Assembly (NCBI RefSeq): GCF_001624705.1
Contig: NZ_JSEO01000011.1
Location: 1-64,000, forward strand
Length of the DNA stretch: 64,000 nucleotides
Origin: Marinomonas sp. SBI8L
GTDB lineage: Bacteria > Pseudomonadota > Gammaproteobacteria > Pseudomonadales > Marinomonadaceae
Direction: 5' to 3'
In this document: one piece after another, positions 18,061-29,139 of the stretch
Numbering within the stretch: position 1 is the first letter of the stretch
How the letters are laid out: each line of letters opens with the position of its first letter
The notes under the pieces: model-generated
The model's input: only the letters and a program-made list of their open reading frames with translations
What the model was told of the DNA's origin: nothing
Database searches by the model: none
Translations under genes and position numbers: made by a program

Positions 18061-18978
18061 ATGAGCACTAAGAATTATTCACTTGGACAGATTGGCGATT
18101 ATGAAATTAAACAACTAAAGGTGTTTAAAACGGTTGTCGATTGTGGTGGATTCTCAGCCGCAGAAACGGCTTTAAACATAGGTCGCTCTACCATTAGTCT
18201 TCATATCTCAAACCTTGAATCACGTTTAAACCTAAGCCTGTGTAAGCGTGGCCGTGCCGGCTTTTCATTAACGCAAGAAGGGCAAATCATTTACCAGATG
18301 ACCAATGAGCTACTTGACTCATTGGAGGGCTTTCGAACCACGGTCAATAATCTTAATGCCAGTCTGACAGGTAAACTGAGAGTTGCTTTATCAGATACAG
18401 TGAGCCTTGATAAGCGTAGCCAGTTTCCTGATTTGATTCGTGCTTTTGGCGCCCAAGCCAGTGAAGTCATGCTGCATACCAATGTGGCGCCTATGGCAGA
18501 CATTGAACGTATGGTGCTAAACGATGAGGCCGATATCGGTTTCATTCCTTACCATAGGCAATTAGATGGATTGAATTACATCCCTCTGTATCAAGATACT
18601 TGTTACCTCTACTGCCATGCATCTCACCCTTTGGTAAGCATGTCTGAAGCAGAGCAAAAGCAAGAGGTGAATCAATTCCCTACTACTCATGCAGGGGTGA
18701 AACCCCATGAAGGTATCAGTGCGCAGATTAATGAGATGAACCTTTCTGCTGTGTCTTATTTCTACGATACACGTTTAGCCTTAATTCTCTCAGGGCAATA
18801 TATTGGCTTCTTACCTGATTTTTATGCGCAAGAGTATATTGATAAAGGGGAACTGGTGGCGGTGTTAGCAGAACAAATAAACTATGATTTAGGCGTGGCT
18901 GTGATTAGCCGTAAAACGGCCCAACCCAATAAGGCCCGTGAGCTTTTCATTGATATCATTAGTCAGCAGTTTGTCTAA
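18061..18978 (+). CDS. LysR-family transcriptional regulator
   Basis: 305 residues. The N-terminal winged helix is clear (QLKVFKTVVDCGGFSAAETAL then STISLHISNLESRL, about residues 18-57), followed by a periplasmic-binding-like effector domain. It is convergent with gabT and separated from it by a shared terminator, so it is not placed as a classical divergent LysR regulator. The target could still be the gab genes but the sequence does not show it. The N-terminus carries about 17 residues before the usual start of the helix-turn-helix. Confidence 0.88.
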   Translation: MSTKNYSLGQIGDYEIKQLKVFKTVVDCGGFSAAETALNIGRSTISLHISNLESRLNLSLCKRGRAGFSLTQEGQIIYQMTNELLDSLEGFRTTVNNLNASLTGKLRVALSDTVSLDKRSQFPDLIRAFGAQASEVMLHTNVAPMADIERMVLNDEADIGFIPYHRQLDGLNYIPLYQDTCYLYCHASHPLVSMSEAEQKQEVNQFPTTHAGVKPHEGISAQINEMNLSAVSYFYDTRLALILSGQYIGFLPDFYAQEYIDKGELVAVLAEQINYDLGVAVISRKTAQPNKARELFIDIISQQFV

Positions 18979-19013
18979 TAGAATCAGCACTTATATTTCA
19001 GCTTTGTAGAAAC

Positions 19014-19041
19014 AAAAAAAGAGCCAAAAGGCTCTTTTTTT
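19014..19041. terminator. Bidirectional intrinsic terminator
   Basis: A7, stem GAGCC / GGCTC with a 4-base loop, then a T-run. It separates the convergent LysR gene and gabT. Confidence 0.92.
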
Positions 19042-19064
19042 ATGTGCTGGACTGACTTAATGGC

Positions 19065-20342
19065 TTAGGTCAATTCAGTAAAGCAAGCTTTAAGAATCGC
19101 CATACCTTCATCAAGAATATCAAATTCTGCTGTTAGTGCTGGCAAGAAACGAATCACGTTACCACGGATACCACACGATAAAAGAATTAGGCCTTTTTCA
19201 GAGGCTTTTGACACTAACGCCTTGGTAAGCTCTGGGTTAGGTTGATTAACATCCCCGCCTTTCACTAGTTCCAACGCTATCATGGCGCCTGAGTTACGAA
19301 TGTTGCCAACCAGGTCTGTATGCATTTCTTTAATGTCATGAAGATGTGTCACCATGTGCTCGCCGATTTGAGTAGCACGCTCACATAACTTCTCTTCTTC
19401 GATCACATCAAAGACAGCCAGTGCAGCAGCACAACCAACCGGTGAACCACCATAAGTACCGCCTAGGCCGCCAGGAATAGGTGCATCCATAATGTCCGCT
19501 TTACCGACAACCGCTGCAATTGGGAAACCACCAGCAATACCTTTCGCTGCTGTCATCAAGTCAGCTTCTATCCCAGATGTTTCATGGGCAAACATGCTAC
19601 CTGTACGGGCAAAGCCTGTTTGGATCTCATCCATAATCAAGAGGATGCCATGCTCATCACAAATGGCGCGTAGTGCTTGTAAAAACTCGGCTGGCGCTTG
19701 ATAAAAGCCTCCTTCCCCTTGTACTGGCTCAATAATAATCGCAGCCACACGAGAGGCTTCAATATCACAGGTAAAGCGCATTTTAAGGTCATTTAGTGAC
19801 TGCTCAATGCTAACCCCATGATATTCATTTGGATAAGGCACATGGAAGATGTCAGATGGGAAAGGACCAAAGCCAACCTTGTAAGGCGCTACTTTACCGG
19901 TTAATCCCATGGTCATATTAGTGCGACCGTGAAAACCACCATTAAAGGAAATGACACCTGGTCGGCCAGTATAAGCTCGAGCGATTTTGACACAGTTCTC
20001 TACCGCTTCCGCGCCAGTAGTGACCAAAATGCTTTTCTTAGGTGTTGGGCCAGGCGCTGCAGCATTTAGCTTTTCTGACAGCTCAACCGCAGATTCATAG
20101 GGGCTAACCATGACACAAGTATGAGTAAAGCGTTCCACCTGAGCCATCACAGCCGCTTTTACCTTGGGGTGATTATGGCCTGTGTTTACCACAGCGATAC
20201 CTGCACCAAAATCAATATAGCGTTTACCTTCTACGTCCCAGACTTCGGCATTTTGTGCTCTGTCCACATAAACTGGTGCCATATTGCCTTGCCCGCGAGC
20301 CATGGCGTTTTCTTTTCTTACTTGTAAGTTAGCGTTTTTCAT
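19065..20342 (-). CDS. gabT: 4-aminobutyrate aminotransferase
   Basis: About 425 residues, class III PLP aminotransferase. It moves the amino group of GABA to 2-oxoglutarate, giving succinate semialdehyde. The PLP-phosphate loop (TGAEAVEN), the aspartate (Asp238 in IMDEIQTGF) and the Schiff-base lysine (Lys267 in AAKGIAGGFP) are present. The frame stays open back to 20456, overlapping gabD, but a GGAG lies 6 bases before the ATG at 20342, which starts MKNANLQ; this is the start chosen. Downstream partner of gabD. A broader omega-amino-acid range is possible. Confidence 0.92.
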   Translation of the reverse strand: MKNANLQVRKENAMARGQGNMAPVYVDRAQNAEVWDVEGKRYIDFGAGIAVVNTGHNHPKVKAAVMAQVERFTHTCVMVSPYESAVELSEKLNAAAPGPTPKKSILVTTGAEAVENCVKIARAYTGRPGVISFNGGFHGRTNMTMGLTGKVAPYKVGFGPFPSDIFHVPYPNEYHGVSIEQSLNDLKMRFTCDIEASRVAAIIIEPVQGEGGFYQAPAEFLQALRAICDEHGILLIMDEIQTGFARTGSMFAHETSGIEADLMTAAKGIAGGFPIAAVVGKADIMDAPIPGGLGGTYGGSPVGCAAALAVFDVIEEEKLCERATQIGEHMVTHLHDIKEMHTDLVGNIRNSGAMIALELVKGGDVNQPNPELTKALVSKASEKGLILLSCGIRGNVIRFLPALTAEFDILDEGMAILKACFTELT

Positions 20343-20358
20343 TGTCATCTCCGGTCTA

Positions 20359-20376
20359 CTCGCCTTATTCGGCGAG
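20359..20376 (-). other. Hairpin in the gabD-gabT gap
   Basis: CTCGCC / GGCGAG with a 6-base loop, about 17 bases upstream of the gabT start and just before its ribosome site. With no T-run it may stabilise or tune the gabT end of the message. Confidence 0.45.
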
Positions 20377-20434
20377 CTGTCATTAGCTGTTTGCCTTAGT
20401 GATTTCCGGGACAGTATTAAGTGAAAGCTTGGCT

Positions 20435-21916
20435 TTAACTTAAACCACCCATGCATAGGTATTTGGTTTCAACATACTCTTCTATGCCGTATTTAGAGCC
20501 TTCACGACCACTACCAGATTCTTTAACGCCACCAAATGGCGCGACTTCACTGGAAATGATGCCTTCATTGATGCCCACCATGCCGTATTCAAGCGCTTCG
20601 GATACACGCCAGATGCGGCTCAAATTTTGGGAATAGAAATAAGAAGCAAGACCAAATGGGGTATTGTTTGCCATGGCAACGGCTTCTTCTTCGGTTTTAA
20701 AACGGAACAGAGGTGCGACTGGCCCAAAGATCTCGTTATGGAAAATATCCATATCTTCGGTTACATCCGTTAGTACGGTCGCTTGATAAAATTGGCTACC
20801 TGCTTGGCTGGCTTTATCGCCACCCGTTAGAACCTTCGCCCCTTGTACCACAGCACCATTTACCAACTCTTCTACCTTGTTAACCGCTGCTTGGTTAATA
20901 AGCGGCCCGATAGCAACGCCAGCTTCTTGGCCATCACCCACTTTCATCTCAGCGACTTTGGCAGCAAGCTTGGCTGCAAACTCGTCATAAATACCCTCTT
21001 GAACCAGTATGCGATTGGCGCAAACACAGGTTTGACCTGCATTACGGTATTTAGAGGCGATAGCGCCCTCAACCGCTGCATCGATATCTGCATCATCAAA
21101 TACGATAAAAGGTGCGTTACCGCCGAGCTCCATTGAGGTGCGTTTAACGGTTTGAGCACACTGGCTAAGTAGTAACTTCCCGACAGGGGTTGAACCGGTG
21201 AAACTTAGCTTGCGAATACTTGGGTGACTAGTCAACACGCCACCAATGTCAGCTGCACTTTTACCTACAACCACATTGATAACCCCTGCTGGAATGCCTG
21301 CTTGATGGGCAAGCTCTGCTAAAGCGAGTGCGCATAAAGGCGTTTCGTCAGAGGGTTTGATCACTATGGTACAGCCTGCAGCAAGCGCTGGGCCTACCTT
21401 GCGAGTAATCATGGCGATCGGGAAGTTCCAAGGGGTCACAGCTGCAACAACCCCTACAGCTTGCCTGATCGTCATGATGCGTTTGTCTTTGGCAAAAGTC
21501 GGGATAGTATCGCCGTAAATGCGACGCGCTTCGTCGGCAAACCAGTCAATAAAGGAGGCGCCATAAGCGACTTCGCCCTTTGCTTCGGCTAAAGGCTTAC
21601 CCTGTTCTAGTGTCATCAAGAGAGCTAAATCTTCTTGGTTATCCAAGATAAGCTGATTCCAGCGACGTAGGAGTGTTGCACGCTCTTTTGCAGTTTGTGC
21701 TTGCCAAGGTTTAAGTGCGGCTTCTGCTGCAGTCACTGCGTCCTGTGTATCGCTAGCGCCAAGGTCAGCAACCTCTGTTAAAAAGGCGCCATTGGCTGGA
21801 TTGGTAACGGCAAAGCTTTTGCCTGACTGGGCACTTACCCATTGGCCGTTAACATAAGACTCTTGTTTGAAAAGGCTTTGGTTCGCTAAATTAATTGCTG
21901 TTTGTGAAGTTTGCAT
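20435..21916 (-). CDS. gabD: Succinate-semialdehyde dehydrogenase (NAD(P)+)
   Basis: 493 residues of the aldehyde dehydrogenase superfamily. It oxidises succinate semialdehyde to succinate, the step after GabT. The catalytic Glu is in MELGGNAPFIVFDDAD and the nucleophilic Cys in GQTCVCANR, where GabD-type enzymes carry a second nearby Cys. The nucleotide-binding FTGSTPVGK is also seen. Length matches E. coli GabD (482). It is first in the leftward gabD-gabT operon, with a 92-base gap. The second Cys could allow redox control, as reported for E. coli GabD. Confidence 0.93.
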   Translation of the reverse strand: MQTSQTAINLANQSLFKQESYVNGQWVSAQSGKSFAVTNPANGAFLTEVADLGASDTQDAVTAAEAALKPWQAQTAKERATLLRRWNQLILDNQEDLALLMTLEQGKPLAEAKGEVAYGASFIDWFADEARRIYGDTIPTFAKDKRIMTIRQAVGVVAAVTPWNFPIAMITRKVGPALAAGCTIVIKPSDETPLCALALAELAHQAGIPAGVINVVVGKSAADIGGVLTSHPSIRKLSFTGSTPVGKLLLSQCAQTVKRTSMELGGNAPFIVFDDADIDAAVEGAIASKYRNAGQTCVCANRILVQEGIYDEFAAKLAAKVAEMKVGDGQEAGVAIGPLINQAAVNKVEELVNGAVVQGAKVLTGGDKASQAGSQFYQATVLTDVTEDMDIFHNEIFGPVAPLFRFKTEEEAVAMANNTPFGLASYFYSQNLSRIWRVSEALEYGMVGINEGIISSEVAPFGGVKESGSGREGSKYGIEEYVETKYLCMGGLS

Positions 21917-22173
21917 CGTCTACTCCAGACTTAAATTCTTATCTCAATGTCTATGGGTCAGAATTTATGTTTCTAAATTCGATCATAGGGTTTAGGTACA
22001 TTGATAATGACGTGTCTTCGATACTAGTCAAAGCTAAAGCGAAAGAAGATGCTGTTAAATCGCTTTAATGTTTGATGAACTTCAAACTTTCATAAGCACA
22101 CACTAGATTTAGTTGCCGCGCTTCCTTGCTTTATGACAGGATGAAACATTAACCAAACTTACGGGGAAAGCGC

Positions 22174-23736
22174 ATGGACCAAGATATTAGCCTGTTAAAT
22201 ACTGCCATTGGTCCTGTAATGAGAGGGCCTTCAAGCTCCCACTCTGCTGCGCCTTATATGATAGGTCGCACCATACGTGAGTTATCTCTAGGACCTGATG
22301 AGCAGCTTATGGGGGTAAATATTTACTTTGACCCTGCTGGCTCATTTGCTCAGGTATATCAAAACCAAGGCAGTGACCAAGGCTTTGCGGCAGGTCTTTG
22401 TGGCTTAGCTTTAATGTCGCCTGAATATGCTGAGGTATTAAAACAGTTAGAAACCACTGGCTTACCTCGTTTTGAAATATCCCTACAAACACTTGAATTG
22501 AATGAGCATCCAAACCGCGTTGATTTAAAAGTAGAAATTGCGGATGCAAAAGGAAATATAAGGTGTGATACCTATGCGGCAGTTTCAACCGGTGGCGGTG
22601 TGTTTAGTGTTGATAAACTGAATCAACACAGGCTTAGGTTAAAGGGAAAATGTGTCAGTATTTTGATTGAGCATCATGGCTTAGATGACGCTGAGTTATT
22701 AGCTAGTTTGGCTAATAAAGCGAAAGTAATAGATATCTATCATGAAGAAAACCTAGTACAGATTGACCTTGAAGGTGCTCTCCCACACCCTGTGTTTGAC
22801 AAAATTCAGTCTTCACCCTCAGTGGATAGAGTCCGCCAAACTCAGCCAAGACAATATGCCAGTATCAATGAAGAGGTGCTTTATTCCTCTCTAGATAAGA
22901 TATTGCATGACGTGAAAGACGAGGACCACCTTGCTGATCTTGCCTTATCCTATGAAGTCAGGCGTTTGCAACAGAGCCATTCTCAGGTAAGAAACTACTT
23001 TATCCAAAGGCTAGATATCATGCTGTCTTCGGTGGATGAAGGATTAAACAAGCAAACAAAAAGCATGCGTTTTTTACCCGCCTCTGCCCAGTCTTTTGCT
23101 CAAGCAGAACTACCTTCGGCGATGCAATCTGGTTTTATGAAAAACGCCATAGCAGGTGCCCTTGCTGTGATGGAAGTTAGCAGCAGTCGAGGTGTGGTTT
23201 GCGCGGCCCCAACGGCGGGCAGTGCAGGTATTGTCCCCGGATGCCTCTACGCTTTAAAGCAAGAAGGTGCCAATCAGGATGAGCTAGTCCAAGTGCTCAT
23301 GGTGATATCGCTTGTAGGGGCGCTATTCGCTGCAAGAGGTTCATTTGCAGCAGAAACTGGTGGTTGCTCGGTTGAAACAGGTGCTTCTGCCGCTATGGCT
23401 GCAGCAGGCATAGTACATTATTACCAAGGAAGTGCTCAGCAGGCATTTGATGCCGCGGCTATGTGCTTAATGAATACCCTAGGTTTAGTGTGTGACCCTG
23501 TGGGTGGTGAGGTCGAAATTCCCTGTCATGCTCGTAATATTGCGGGTGTTTCTCATGCTTGGTCTGCCTCCATCGCAATTTTGGGTGGCTTTTCTGCAGT
23601 GATTCCATTTGATGAGCTGGTGGATAAAACCCAAGCCATAGGTAAACAGATGAGTAGTGATCTAAGGTGTACAGCAAAAGGCGGCTGTGCCACTACACCC
23701 TGTGCTCAGCAAATGGTTAGCAAAACACCAAACTAA
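22174..23736 (+). CDS. sdaA: L-serine ammonia-lyase, iron-sulfur-dependent
   Basis: 520 residues. It deaminates L-serine to pyruvate and ammonia with a [4Fe-4S] cluster. The beta domain opens with GPVMRGPSSSHS, and the alpha domain contains AAPTAGSAGIVPG, ETGGCSVETG and NTLGLVCDPVGGEVEIPC; the conserved cysteines needed for the cluster are present there. It is longer than E. coli SdaA (454) because of a stretch between the two domains (about residues 225-300). A GGGGAAAG ribosome site precedes the ATG. No serine transporter or glycine-cleavage gene is adjacent. Symbol is by family, not by synteny. Confidence 0.88.
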   Translation: MDQDISLLNTAIGPVMRGPSSSHSAAPYMIGRTIRELSLGPDEQLMGVNIYFDPAGSFAQVYQNQGSDQGFAAGLCGLALMSPEYAEVLKQLETTGLPRFEISLQTLELNEHPNRVDLKVEIADAKGNIRCDTYAAVSTGGGVFSVDKLNQHRLRLKGKCVSILIEHHGLDDAELLASLANKAKVIDIYHEENLVQIDLEGALPHPVFDKIQSSPSVDRVRQTQPRQYASINEEVLYSSLDKILHDVKDEDHLADLALSYEVRRLQQSHSQVRNYFIQRLDIMLSSVDEGLNKQTKSMRFLPASAQSFAQAELPSAMQSGFMKNAIAGALAVMEVSSSRGVVCAAPTAGSAGIVPGCLYALKQEGANQDELVQVLMVISLVGALFAARGSFAAETGGCSVETGASAAMAAAGIVHYYQGSAQQAFDAAAMCLMNTLGLVCDPVGGEVEIPCHARNIAGVSHAWSASIAILGGFSAVIPFDELVDKTQAIGKQMSSDLRCTAKGGCATTPCAQQMVSKTPN

Positions 23737-23753
23737 TACTCCATTATGATGAA

Positions 23754-24410
23754 TTAGGCTTTTAGGCCACCAGTGAGCCGATTTATCAGCCCTGTTTTCG
23801 TATTATCTAACAAGGTTTTTTGGGCATCAGGGTCTGTGATGTTGCGGGCTATGGAAACCGTGCCGACTAAATTGACCATCAATTGCTGGGCTAGTGCTCT
23901 TGCCGCTTCTATACCCTGTTTTTCTGCTGACTCATTAGTGTATTTGTTATTTGATTTTTCATTATTCGCTTCACCCACCATTAAAACTTGTTCTAATAAT
24001 GCTTTGCTGAGTGTTTTTATCATGCCATTAAATACCGCTTCATAACTGGCTTTAACATGCTTGTCTCTATGGGCGATATCCGTACTTAAAAAAGCTAATG
24101 GACAAGGTGGAACCTCTTGATTTACATGCTCTAAGCTTAAGTATTGTCGAATTAAATTTACTATCTTAGCTAAGGTTAAATCGCCACTTTCACGGGTAAA
24201 GAGAGACTGCTCTGCCGCACTTTTTATAGCCTCAGAATAAAGCGCACCTTTAGAACTAAAATGTGCATAAAAGGCCCCATGGGTCATCTTTGCATGCTTC
24301 ATCACCTGACTAATGGAAACACTGTCATATCCTTGGCGACAGAAGAGATCAGCGGCTGCTCGTCGAATACGTTCACGGCTTTGCAGCTTATGGTCGGCTG
24401 AATAAGGCAT
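23754..24410 (-). CDS. TetR/AcrR-family regulator
   Basis: 218 residues. The helix-turn-helix spans about residues 14-52 (ISQVMKHAKMTHGAFYAHFSSKGAL), of the type in which a Gly-Ala-Phe-Tyr turn precedes the recognition helix. It is divergent from the FabF-like gene across about 110 bases, which makes that gene the likely target. I found no convincing palindrome in the gap. It is convergent with the serine ammonia-lyase, only 17 bases from its end. Confidence 0.87.
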   Translation of the reverse strand: MPYSADHKLQSRERIRRAAADLFCRQGYDSVSISQVMKHAKMTHGAFYAHFSSKGALYSEAIKSAAEQSLFTRESGDLTLAKIVNLIRQYLSLEHVNQEVPPCPLAFLSTDIAHRDKHVKASYEAVFNGMIKTLSKALLEQVLMVGEANNEKSNNKYTNESAEKQGIEAARALAQQLMVNLVGTVSIARNITDPDAQKTLLDNTKTGLINRLTGGLKA

Positions 24411-24518
24411 TTGGCTTTCCTCTTTAAGCTGAGTGCTTAAAATCTAAATATTATCTTGATCATATAAAGGTTTACTTTAGCATCTTCCCCATAGAATGAA
24501 TAACCATGAGGAAAGACC

Positions 24519-25826
24519 ATGCTTGATCGAATCGTAATAACTGGAATGGGACTAGTCTCACCTCTAGGCTGTGGTGTCGACAGCGTATGGCAGAAGCTGA
24601 TCGCCAGTGAGTCAGGTATTCGTGCCCTTGATGACAACCTAAAATTAAATGATAGCGTGAGTACACGAATTGGTGGGCAAGTCCCAATCCAAGGTAAAAA
24701 TGCTAAGGCAGAGGAGTTTAGCAACGCCTTAGTGGAAACAGACTATATGTCGGCAAAAGAGCGTCGCCGTGTGGATGCCTTTACCCTGTTTGCTCTCGCT
24801 GCTGCTGCTGAAGCCTTAACTCAGGCTAACTGGCAACCAACGGTTCTAGAAGAGCAAGAAGCAACGGCCACCATAATTGCCACAGGCATAGGCGGCTTGC
24901 CAACCATTACTCACGCCAAAGAAGTACTAGATAAATCAGGGGCTAGAAAAGTATCCGCCTTTACTGTGCCTGCATTTTTAGCCAATTTAGCGGCGGGAAA
25001 CGTGTCTATTAAATACGGCTTCAAAGGGCCCATAGGTACACCTGTTACGGCATGCGCCGCTGGGATACAGGCTATTGGCGATGGCATGCGTATGATTCGC
25101 AGTGGCGAAGCAAAAGTCGCTCTAGTTGGCGGTGCGGAAGCCTGCATAGACTCTTTATCTTACGCAGGGTTTGGGGCGCTGAAAGCTCTCTCTACCAATA
25201 ATGACAACCCACAAGGGGCCTCTCGCCCTTTCGATGAAAACCGCGAAGGTTTTGTGATGGGAGAAGGGGCGGGTTTGCTCGTTATCGAAACCTTAGAGCA
25301 TGCCCTAGCTCGCGGCGCGACGCCCCTAGCTGAGATTGTTGGTTATGGCACCAGTGCCGATGCTTATCACTTAACGTCAGGTCCAGAAAGCGGTGAAGGG
25401 GCAGCCAGAGCCATGAAAGCCGCTATGAAGATGGCTCAGATAAGCCCAAATGACATTGGCTATGTGAATGCCCATGCGACCTCGACTCCAGTAGGAGATA
25501 GAGGGGAAATTAACGCTTTAAGACATGTTTTCAATGATGAGGTATTTGCTGACGGAGTACAGACTTTGCCTATCTCAGCCACTAAATCCGCAACGGGTCA
25601 CTTACTTGGTGCCGCTGGTGGCATAGAGTCTATCTTCAGCGCCATGGCCTTGCGTTCAGGTGTGCTGCCTCCGACCTTAAACCTTGAAAATATCGACCCG
25701 ACTATGGCTGATCTAGACTTGGTTCCTAACCTAGCCAGAGAAAAGCAAGTAGAGCATGTGCTCTGTAACGGCTTTGGCTTTGGTGGTGTGAATGCCGCTT
25801 TGATTCTGAAGCGCTATCAGAGCTAA
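24519..25826 (+). CDS. Beta-ketoacyl-ACP synthase II-type enzyme
   Basis: 435 residues with the thiolase fold of FabF-type condensing enzymes, which elongate acyl-ACP with malonyl-ACP. The triad is Cys179 (VTACAAG), His319 (NAHATST) and His361 (KSATGHLLGA). It is a solitary copy without acpP, fabG or fabD, so it is probably an accessory synthase in addition to a housekeeping FabF elsewhere. A GAGGAAAG ribosome site precedes the ATG. It is divergent from a TetR gene that likely controls it, followed by a strong terminator. Role in a special fatty-acid or secondary pathway is not shown. Confidence 0.88.
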   Translation: MLDRIVITGMGLVSPLGCGVDSVWQKLIASESGIRALDDNLKLNDSVSTRIGGQVPIQGKNAKAEEFSNALVETDYMSAKERRRVDAFTLFALAAAAEALTQANWQPTVLEEQEATATIIATGIGGLPTITHAKEVLDKSGARKVSAFTVPAFLANLAAGNVSIKYGFKGPIGTPVTACAAGIQAIGDGMRMIRSGEAKVALVGGAEACIDSLSYAGFGALKALSTNNDNPQGASRPFDENREGFVMGEGAGLLVIETLEHALARGATPLAEIVGYGTSADAYHLTSGPESGEGAARAMKAAMKMAQISPNDIGYVNAHATSTPVGDRGEINALRHVFNDEVFADGVQTLPISATKSATGHLLGAAGGIESIFSAMALRSGVLPPTLNLENIDPTMADLDLVPNLAREKQVEHVLCNGFGFGGVNAALILKRYQS

Positions 25827-25847
25827 CTGAATTCTAACTCTGTGAAA

Positions 25848-25882
25848 AACAAAGGCCTCAACTGAGGCCTTTGTTCTTTTTG
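25848..25882 (+). terminator. Intrinsic terminator of the FabF-like gene
   Basis: A 13-bp stem, AACAAAGGCCTCA with its complement, a 2-base loop at most, and then CTTTTT. Very strong. Confidence 0.92.
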
Positions 25883-25971
25883 CAAACGCTGAAATGATAA
25901 ATGTCTGTTATCTTGCTCTCTTCGCTTTTCATCTTCCTGTGCTAATACCCTGCTTCTTCATTGAGTGTTAG

Positions 25972-27083
<1,112 letters not shown>

Positions 27084-27084
<1 letters not shown>

Positions 27085-27908
27085 TGGACAAATATCTAGT
27101 GGTTGGTAATCCAATTGCCCACAGTAAGTCGCCTGATATTCACGCAGAGTTTGCCCGTTTAACTCAGCAAGATATTTCCTATGAGCGTTTTCTTGGCGAC
27201 TTAGAGAGCTTTGAAGCTCAGATAAAAGACTTCTTCGAGCAGGGTGGCAAGGGCTTTAATGTCACTGTGCCTTTTAAAGAAAGGGCCTTTGCCTTGTGTG
27301 ATGTACTAAGTAGCAGAGCGAAAACAGCCGGTGCGGTAAATACTCTATTACAGAACCAAAATGGTGAGATTTATGGTGACAATACCGATGGTATTGGCAT
27401 GGTAAGAGATATCACAGTGAATAATAGCCAAACGATGAAAGCTAAGCGCATCTTGGTATTAGGAGCGGGTGGTGCTGTACGAGGTATTTTAGAACCTGTT
27501 TTATCTCAGCAACCTAGCGAATTAGTGATTGCTAATCGTACTGTGTCTAAAGCTCAAACCTTGGTGGATATTTTTGGCCCAGATGACTTCCCTGATACTA
27601 AGCGTGCCGCTATGGGCTTTGCTGAGGTGGAAGGCGAGTTTGACATCATCATCAATGGTACGTCTGCGAGCTTGTCTGGCGATTTACCGCCAATCCCTGA
27701 CGCTGTCATTGGAGCAAATACTTGGTGCTATGACATGATGTACGCGAAAGAGCCGACGGTCTTTTTAAACTGGGCACAAAACCTAGGTGCAAAAGGTTGT
27801 GATGGTTTAGGTATGCTGGTGGAACAAGCGGCAGAAGCTTTTACCTTGTGGCGTAACAAGCGCCCTGAAACACAAAGCTTAATTAAAAAGATGCATGCTG
27901 AGCTGTAA
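27084..27908 (+). CDS. aroE: Shikimate dehydrogenase (NADP+)
   Basis: 274 residues. It reduces 3-dehydroshikimate in the aromatic pathway. The shikimate-binding SKSP near residue 14, catalytic Lys65 in NVTVPFKE and Asp102 in NTDGIG match the well-studied E. coli positions. The NADP loop GAGGAVRG lies near residue 130 with the following NRT. It overlaps the hemF stop by one base (TAATG). Length is typical (E. coli 272). Confidence 0.96.
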
Positions 27909-27974
27909 TTGGTTGTGCTGAGTCTATAAAGGCAAAAGCTAGCAGCTTAGGTAGAAGAGGTGAAAAGGTAAGTA

Positions 27975-29135
27975 ATGAAAGCCCAGTGGTTTAATCAAGT
28001 GGAACAAATTGGTGAAGCAAGATGGCAAGAAGCCATAGGCAGTACCACTTACCCTTTTGCACAATATGGTTTTTTTCATGCTTTAGAGTCTAGCCAAAGT
28101 CTTGGTGAAGAATCTGGCTGGCATCCAGAATACCTCTTGTTAATGGAAGATGATGATACGCCCGTTGCTATCGCCCCTACCTTCTTAAAGACCCATTCTC
28201 AAGGAGAGTTTGTCTTTGATTGGAGCTGGGCGGAAGCGTACCAAAGGCATGGTTTAGACTATTTTCCTAAGCGTATTTGGGCTGTTCCCTTCTCTCCTGT
28301 TACTGGCCCTAGGCTTTTCTCTGGACTGGATTCAACGACTCAATCTGAACAATTAGATCATTTACACTTGCTAGTAGCGCAAGTACTTACTGACCGTACA
28401 AGCGAGCAAAAGCTATCAAGTTGGCATCTTCTGTTTAATCAAGAAGAGCGTCTTGATGGGCTAAAAAGCGAATATCTATTACATAGAACCGCGTGCCAGT
28501 TTCACTGGTTTAATCGTGATTATCAGGATATGGATGATTACCTATCTTACTTCTCTAGCCGCAAGCGAAAAGTGGCTAAAAAAGAGCGTAAGAAGGTACT
28601 GGATCAGGGTTTAAGTTTAGAACGTAAATTGGGTAAAGATCTCAGCAAAGAAGAGATAGACTTCTTCTATATTTGTTACCAATCAACCTATGCTAAACGG
28701 GGCCAACAGGGTTATTTAACTCGCGACTTTTTTCAAAGTTTGATCAGTCATATGGGAGATCAAATTCTTCTGGTGTTGGCATCAAGAGGTGATGATTGGA
28801 TTGCGGCGTCTTGGTGCTTCTTTGATAACCATTCCTTGTACGGCCGTTATTGGGGTTGTGTGGAAGAGTTTGATTGCCTGCATTTTGAGGCTTGTTATTA
28901 TCAAGGTATCGAGTTTTGTTTAGAACAAGGTTTGCAACACTTTGATCCGGGTACTCAAGGAGAACATAAAATTGCCCGAGGATTTGAGCCGGTTTATAGC
29001 CATAGCTTGCACTATATTGCTCACCCTGGTTTTCGTGATGCGATCGCGCAATTTTGTGTTGAAGAAGGTAAGGCTGTGGATCAGTACAAGGCAGAGATTG
29101 AGCAACAACTTCCCTTTAAAAAAGCGGACTGCTAA
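27975..29135 (+). CDS. FemAB-like/GNAT-fold predicted N-acyltransferase (DUF482 type)
   Basis: 386 residues resembling the COG3146 / FemAB_like family, long described as a predicted peptidoglycan-biosynthesis acyltransferase but with no assigned reaction that I know. Typical segments are WAVPFSPVTGPRL in the first third, YLSYFSSRKRKVAKKERKK in the middle, and FDPGTQGEHKIARGFEP in the C-terminal third. It has no signal peptide and should be cytosolic. It may be co-transcribed with hemF-aroE (66-base gap, ribosome site AGGTAAG). MITE copy B begins directly after its stop codon. Confidence 0.75.
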   Translation: MKAQWFNQVEQIGEARWQEAIGSTTYPFAQYGFFHALESSQSLGEESGWHPEYLLLMEDDDTPVAIAPTFLKTHSQGEFVFDWSWAEAYQRHGLDYFPKRIWAVPFSPVTGPRLFSGLDSTTQSEQLDHLHLLVAQVLTDRTSEQKLSSWHLLFNQEERLDGLKSEYLLHRTACQFHWFNRDYQDMDDYLSYFSSRKRKVAKKERKKVLDQGLSLERKLGKDLSKEEIDFFYICYQSTYAKRGQQGYLTRDFFQSLISHMGDQILLVLASRGDDWIAASWCFFDNHSLYGRYWGCVEEFDCLHFEACYYQGIEFCLEQGLQHFDPGTQGEHKIARGFEPVYSHSLHYIAHPGFRDAIAQFCVEEGKAVDQYKAEIEQQLPFKKADC

Positions 29136-29139
29136 CTAA

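Noticed and set aside
20343-20456. Extension of gabT into gabD
   Set aside because: A GGAG site is 6 bases before ATG 20342; the extension overlaps the end of gabD.
23459-23677. Leftward 72-residue ORF in the serine ammonia-lyase
   Set aside because: Antisense shadow of a conserved alpha-domain segment.
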